Positions 60,357 through 64,000 of a DNA stretch of 64,000 bases are shown piece after piece. Numbering within the stretch: the stretch's first letter is position 1; each line of letters opens with the position of its first letter. Below the pieces are notes generated by a model, which was not told the origin of the DNA, did not search any database, and saw only the letters and a program-made list of their open reading frames with translations. The position numbers and the translations under genes are program-made. The stretch is from assembly GCA_003153395.1 (NCBI GenBank), contig PLYP01000003.1:1-64000 (forward strand), given 5' to 3'. Source of the DNA: Candidatus Saccharimonadota bacterium. GTDB taxonomy: Bacteria; Patescibacteriota; Saccharimonadia; Saccharimonadales; UBA4665.

Positions 60357-60362
60357 ATTATG
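60357..60362 (-). promoter_or_regulatory. -10 box of the Crp/Fnr gene, leaderless arrangement
   Basis: CATAAT on the minus strand (overlapping TATCAT), 7 nt before ATG at 60349. Confidence 0.4.
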
Positions 60363-60481
60363 ATAGAGATATGGCTAATTGTCAATTGTGAGATAAATCG
60401 CATGAGTTTAGTGACTATTTTCACCGATTTCTCAGCCTAAAGGATGTAGACTTAGAATTGCCAGAAAGCGGAGGTGTCAGT

Positions 60482-61519
60482 ATGGTAAGCAAACAAGAAA
60501 TTATTAAACAGTTAAAAAAAATTGACTTTAAGCACAGCGGTTGGGGAAGATCAGAAGTAGCAGAATTACCACATATTATTCTGCCAGATGAAGAAATTTA
60601 CGAATGTGTAAATGGCATTTATGAAGGTGGGTTTGCCCTACTTGTAGCTACTGATGTACGAGTCTTACTCGTAGATAAAAAACCACTAAATTATTTAACA
60701 GTCGAAGATATGCGCTTCGATATGATTAGCCAAATGGATTATAGTCACCGGATAATAGGTGCTGAAATTAATATTGCAGCAGGAGATAAGGCGCTACATT
60801 TTCGTAGTTATAACCAAGAGAGGTTACGCAAGCTAATTGGCCACGTGCAACACTGCATGGCTGAAGCCAAGAAACAACAAACTACCCATCAGGAAGGTCA
60901 GGTTCAGCACCTTGAGCAAATTAATCGGCAACTACAGAGCTATTTAGTAGCACAACAGCAATATCAGTTGCAGCTCCAGAAACAAACTATGGGTAGTAAT
61001 GCTCAACAAACAGCCGATTTTCCCGAACCGGTTTCCGTTCCGGAGCCCCCTAAGCCAAGTAGTGAGTTAGCAGATTTTCTATACGCTCAAAGCTTACTTG
61101 CTCAGCACCAATCTAGCGAGATTCGAACTCCAACTATTGAGCCAAGCCAAAATGAGCTTCAAGTAAAGCCTGTAACCACGACTAATCCTGTAGCTTCTCA
61201 GCAAAGTTCGTTATATGAAGACGGACTAAAGGAAATTTTCGGGGAGAGTTTAAAAAATGTTCAGGATATAACTAAGACAAATACAGATTCAACTAGAGTT
61301 GCAATACAAAACAGAATTATATCTGTGCTGCCATCCGATTTAACACATAAAGTTTCTAGAATTAACCCGTTGGAAATTAACCCGATTCAAATCGCCTATT
61401 CTAAATTACCTATGGTTCTAAGAAATAGAAAATTTGGCAGACCGTCAATGACTAAGCCCAGCAGACCAGGAATAAAGGCTACTCATTTAAATCTATTTAC
61501 TAACGTTGAACCTAAATAA
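60482..61519 (+). CDS. bacterial PH-like domain protein with Gln-rich tail
   Basis: 345 residues from ATG at 60482 (GGAGG 7 nt before). Residues 1-130 resemble the bPH fold (LPDEEIYECVNGIYEGGFALLVATDVRVLLVDKKPLNYLTVEDMRFDMISQMDYSHRIIGAEINIAAG): seven strands then a helix (ERLRKLIGHVQHCMAEAKKQ). The rest (about 135-345) is Gln/Pro/Ser-rich and likely disordered, with a basic tip. Function unknown. Convergent with ychF, overlapping by 27 bp. Confidence 0.65.
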   Translation: MVSKQEIIKQLKKIDFKHSGWGRSEVAELPHIILPDEEIYECVNGIYEGGFALLVATDVRVLLVDKKPLNYLTVEDMRFDMISQMDYSHRIIGAEINIAAGDKALHFRSYNQERLRKLIGHVQHCMAEAKKQQTTHQEGQVQHLEQINRQLQSYLVAQQQYQLQLQKQTMGSNAQQTADFPEPVSVPEPPKPSSELADFLYAQSLLAQHQSSEIRTPTIEPSQNELQVKPVTTTNPVASQQSSLYEDGLKEIFGESLKNVQDITKTNTDSTRVAIQNRIISVLPSDLTHKVSRINPLEINPIQIAYSKLPMVLRNRKFGRPSMTKPSRPGIKATHLNLFTNVEPK

Positions 61520-62572
61520 TACGACGTCGTTAGGCTGCATTATATAGTCTTTGCCTTCGGTTCTGACTTTGCCGTTTGACTTTGCTTTGTTAAAACTGCC
61601 ATATTCAATTAAATCCTGATAACTCACAATTTCTGCCGCTATAAAGCCTAATTCAAAGTCTTTATGTATTACCCCAGCGGCCTGCTTTGCAGTGCATCCT
61701 TTCTTAATTGTCCAAGCTCTTACTTCTTTTTCGCCTGCTGTCAGGTAGCTTTGGTAATTAAGTAGTTCATAAGATATATGAATTAGTTGTATTAAGCTTG
61801 ATTCATCTTGCCCGTAACTTTTTAATAGCTCTATAGCGTCTTGTTCATCTAAATCTTTTAGCTCATTTTCGAGTTTAGCACACGTGAAACTTGCTTTTGC
61901 CGGAGCAACCATTTCAGCGAGGTCTTTTTTCTTAGATTCATTGTTTAAATCTTTTTCGTCCAAATTAAATAGATATATAATCGACTTAGTAGTTAGCAGT
62001 TGAAGATCAGATAATGCATCTTGGTCCATTTCTGGATGGCTCCAAAGCGGAATTCCTTCGTTTAGATATCCTTCGGCTTTCTTGATTAATTCTAGGGTTG
62101 GCTTTAGTTTCGGGTTGGCTTTAGTTTCTCTTTCTAATCTGGCAATTTGTTTAGAAATGGATTGTAAATCAGCAAGCACAAGTTCTGTATTTATAATATC
62201 TATATCTTTTTGAGGGTTATATTCACTATCAACGTGCGCAACGTTAGGATCATCAAATGCTCTAACTACCTGAACAATAGCATTTACATTTCTAATATGA
62301 CTTAAAAACTGATTTCCTAGCCCCTCGCCGTTGCTTGCTCCTGCTACTAGACCGGCAATATCTACAAACGTCACCGATGCCGGAATTACGTTATTTGTTT
62401 TATGCAGTTTAGCTAATTTATTTAACCTGTTATCTGGTACAGCTACAATTCCGGTATTAGGTTCAATGGTCGCGAAAGGGTAGTTAGCAGCAAGAATATT
62501 ACTTCCAGTAAGTGCATTAAATAGAGTAGATTTACCCACGTTAGGTAATCCAACAATTCCAATGCTTAGCAT
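61493..62572 (-). CDS. ychF: redox-regulated GTPase/ATPase YchF (OLA1 type)
   Basis: 359 residues from ATG at 62572 (usual ~363); upstream codons are not conserved. G1 LSIGIVGLPNVGKSTLFNALTG (2-23), the NYPFATIEPNTGIV switch (about 31-44), G3 VDIAGLVAGASNGEGLGNQFL (about 71-91), G4 FNLDEKDL in place of NKxD, coiled coil (about 145-185), then the C-terminal TGS domain (KGCTAKQAAGVIHKDFELGFIAAEIVSYQDLIEYGS). A stress regulator near ribosomes; binds ATP in other species. Confidence 0.95.
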   Translation of the reverse strand: MLSIGIVGLPNVGKSTLFNALTGSNILAANYPFATIEPNTGIVAVPDNRLNKLAKLHKTNNVIPASVTFVDIAGLVAGASNGEGLGNQFLSHIRNVNAIVQVVRAFDDPNVAHVDSEYNPQKDIDIINTELVLADLQSISKQIARLERETKANPKLKPTLELIKKAEGYLNEGIPLWSHPEMDQDALSDLQLLTTKSIIYLFNLDEKDLNNESKKKDLAEMVAPAKASFTCAKLENELKDLDEQDAIELLKSYGQDESSLIQLIHISYELLNYQSYLTAGEKEVRAWTIKKGCTAKQAAGVIHKDFELGFIAAEIVSYQDLIEYGSFNKAKSNGKVRTEGKDYIMQPNDVVLFRFNVSK

Positions 62573-62622
62573 GCAACCCAAACTTGTAATTTCATCTGTT
62601 AATGATATCATTTTGGAGACTA

Positions 62623-62657
62623 TTGACATAAAGTTTACGTTAAGATAAACTTTAAAT
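62623..62657 (+). promoter_or_regulatory. toxin-antitoxin promoter with operator dyad
   Basis: TTGACA (62623-62628), 17 nt spacer, TAAACT (62646-62651), 6 nt to ATG 62658 (leaderless). A perfect inverted repeat AAAGTTTA-N8-TAAACTTT (62630-62637, 62646-62653) covers the spacer and -10 box, well placed for repression by the antitoxin complex. Confidence 0.8.
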
Positions 62658-62894
62658 ATGAAAACAGCATCTTCTAATACTACTAATACGGTTAGCCTCA
62701 AAGAGCTCCGAGAACAGTTTCCAAAGTATATCGAGGCTATTGCAAACGGCCAAAGTTTTACAGTTGTAAAGCGTTCTAAGCCAATATTTCAAATTAATCC
62801 CATCAGTGATGAGGGCAGTTGGCAGACCATCGTAGACTTTACGGAAATTGATAAACTTGGCGTATCCGCCGACGATATACTAACCCAACTATAA
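62658..62894 (+). CDS. Phd/YefM-family antitoxin
   Basis: 78 residues. Antitoxin head TVSLKELREQFPKYIEAIANGQSFTVVKRSKPIFQINPI (about 11-49) follows the Phd/YefM pattern (DNA-binding dimer). The acidic C-terminal part (IVDFTEIDKLGVSADDILTQL) should wrap and block the toxin. It overlaps the divergent ychF leader region. RelE-type toxin starts 11 nt downstream. Confidence 0.85.
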   Translation: MKTASSNTTNTVSLKELREQFPKYIEAIANGQSFTVVKRSKPIFQINPISDEGSWQTIVDFTEIDKLGVSADDILTQL

Positions 62895-62905
62895 GGGTTT
62901 TATCA

Positions 62906-63151
62906 ATGGCTGACAAAATCAAGAAACTGCTAGCTAAGCTATCTCCTAAAGAGCGCGATATCATCAAGCTGCTCATCATGAGAATAAAATTAGACGACAT
63001 AGAGGGGCTGGATATTAAGCAGCTTAAAGGGCATACTAACCTGTTCCGAGTCCGTAAAGGCCGTCTGAGAATTGTTTATCATAAGACCGCAACAGAATTT
63101 ATTGTTGTTCGAATAGACCGCCGAAATGAGAAAACCTATAAGGACCTATAG
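62906..63151 (+). CDS. RelE/ParE-family toxin
   Basis: 81 residues. The family pattern IKQLKGHTNLFRVRKGRLRIVYHKTATEFIVVRIDRRNEKTYK (about 37-79) contains the basic strand residues used by RelE-type mRNA interferases (R..R.RI.Y and a C-terminal R.....Y). Presumed to cleave mRNA in the ribosomal A-site when free. Forms an operon with the Phd-type antitoxin. Confidence 0.85.
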   Translation: MADKIKKLLAKLSPKERDIIKLLIMRIKLDDIEGLDIKQLKGHTNLFRVRKGRLRIVYHKTATEFIVVRIDRRNEKTYKDL

Positions 63152-63459
63152 TATAAAAGGGTGGTTATGGTCAGTGTTATCAATGACAAAGTCGGCTGCT
63201 GATTTATAGGTTTTGAAATAAGGTAAGTCAAAGATTTGAGTCAGCATGCTTTTCTGTGACGAATAATCTTTTTATGTGTGCAAATAGATAAATTTGCTAT
63301 TCAGCAAGTATACCAGAGGTAGTTAAAAAATGATTGGGGTACATTCAAAACTTATGCCCAATGTTAAATGTTAAATTTTACTTAGATTTAAATAAATAAC
63401 TGGGTGCATAATCCCATATTTGGTGCATTAAAGCTTATTTTAGCCATATGATATAAACT
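63152..63459. other. AT-rich spacer before the Pif1-type gene, no gene seen
   Basis: 308 nt. No convincing coding region. It holds GGTGCAT direct repeats (GGGTGCAT about 63401-63408 and TGGTGCAT about 63421-63428) and a doubled TGTTAAA. The last 13 nt carry the TATGAT box of the next gene. Confidence 0.4.
63447..63452 (+). promoter_or_regulatory. -10 box of the Pif1-type gene, leaderless arrangement
   Basis: TATGAT ends 7 nt before ATG at 63460. Confidence 0.45.
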
Positions 63460-64000
63460 ATGAACTGGATTTTACTGACTATATTCATGTCCTTAGTAAT
63501 TTATTATTCAGAGCAAAAATGGATTAGAAATGACAAGTCTGAAGCAATTAAAGCTGATAGTGACGAAGTAGTTATCCCTAAAATAATTACAGATAATAAC
63601 CGTATTCAAGGAAGCAATAATATAAAGATTCTACTTAGTAACGAGCAAAGTACACTTTTCAATATTTTAGAAAATACCAATAGGAGTATGTTCATTACTG
63701 GAAAAGCGGGAACGGGAAAATCTGTATTACTAAAATTCTTTAAAGAGCACTCACGTAAAAATATAGTTTCTGTGGCTCCAACCGGCGTAGCTGCATTAAA
63801 TATCGGCGGACAAACTATTCACTCGCTATTTAAAATATATCCCGGTGTCATAGATTTAAGATCCCTAAAGCTTGGCTCGGAAAAAGAGCTAATTAAACAT
63901 ATAGACACACTGCTTATAGATGAGATATCTATGGTGAGAGCTGATCTTATTGATGCAATAGATTTAAAACTAAAGAAAGCAAAGAAAAATAAGCTTCCTT
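63460..64000 (+). CDS. Pif1/RecD-like helicase with N-terminal hydrophobic segment, 3' partial
   Basis: First 180 residues. ATG 7 nt after a TATGAT box. Residues 1-16 (MNWILLTIFMSLVIYY) look like a TM or signal anchor, followed by a polar linker (17-60). The SF1 motor begins at about 62: LLSNEQSTLFNIL (Q-motif-like), Walker A ITGKAGTGKSVLLKFF (about 80-95), motif Ia VAPTGVAALNIGGQTIHSLF (about 108-127) and Walker B LLIDEISMVRADL (about 153-165), as in Pif1. It continues past the window. A membrane-tethered Pif1 is unusual; the start may also be later. Confidence 0.85.
   Translation, partial: MNWILLTIFMSLVIYYSEQKWIRNDKSEAIKADSDEVVIPKIITDNNRIQGSNNIKILLSNEQSTLFNILENTNRSMFITGKAGTGKSVLLKFFKEHSRKNIVSVAPTGVAALNIGGQTIHSLFKIYPGVIDLRSLKLGSEKELIKHIDTLLIDEISMVRADLIDAIDLKLKKAKKNKLP

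Noticed and set aside
63146-63247. 33-residue frame on the minus strand after the toxin
   Set aside because: Readable (MLTQIFDLPYFKTYKSAADF...) but very short, without a ribosome site or promoter, with no upstream continuation, and overlapping the toxin end.

Overview
The window reads as chromosome of a Patescibacteria/CPR bacterium, most likely Candidatus Saccharibacteria (TM7). This is inferred from gene content and style: AT-rich DNA, very short spacers, compact housekeeping genes, many small membrane proteins without recognisable homologues, and no amino-acid, nucleotide or fatty-acid biosynthesis operons. TGA, TAG and TAA all end genes that are otherwise intact, so the code is standard; this argues against the UGA-recoding Absconditabacteria and Gracilibacteria.

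Layout. Positions 1-7240 look like an accessory envelope region. Two ABC-2 permeases and an anchored protein come first, then a divergent membrane-lipid cluster (two unknown membrane proteins, a UbiA prenyltransferase and a VTT/DedA protein leftward; plsY and cdsA rightward). The cluster is bracketed by two homologous copies of a ~118 bp element that can fold and shows a compensatory base change. A tRNA T-arm remnant, tRNA-Arg(GCG) and tRNA-Ser(CGA) follow. From 7.7 to 31 kb: ROK kinase, a VOC gene broken by a TAG codon, HIT protein, an XRE-HAD fusion, valS, tsaD, a MurE-type ligase, CIRCE-controlled groES-groEL, phosphosugar isomerase, argS, mscL, msrB, an hxlR/FMN-reductase pair, orn, dnaG-rpoD. 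From 31 to 45 kb: P-loop kinase-like protein, TrmB regulator, kup, 5-formyl-THF cyclo-ligase, polA, HAD, DciA-like protein, mutM, trehalose synthase/phosphatase fusion, holA, rpsT. From 45 to 62.6 kb: truB-rpsO-pnp, family-4 UDG, RNase J, ftsK, rpsF-ssb-rpsR-efp-tlyA, a Crp/Fnr regulator, ychF. The right end has a Phd/RelE-type toxin-antitoxin pair and the start of a Pif1-type helicase.

Three patterns run across ordinary genes. (1) Many genes have a TATAAT-like box ending 6-10 nt before the start codon, so they should be transcribed as leaderless mRNAs; this corrects several starts (orn, rpsO, the DciA-like gene, the kinase-like gene, Crp/Fnr). Genes inside operons instead carry clear Shine-Dalgarno sites. 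(2) Several core DNA-metabolism enzymes have lost classic metal or catalytic signatures: DnaG has none of the four zinc ligands, the family-4 UDG has none of the Fe-S cysteines, PolA lacks the visible proofreading motifs, and ValRS has Ser for the first His of HIGH. (3) Some folds survive without their catalytic motif (PRTase-like, DHH-like), which suggests structural or regulatory reuse.

I found no CRISPR array, prophage, insertion sequence, rRNA or integrase. The best candidates for something undescribed are the paired folding element around the lipid cluster, the leaderless promoter architecture, and the structured ftsK-rpsF spacer.
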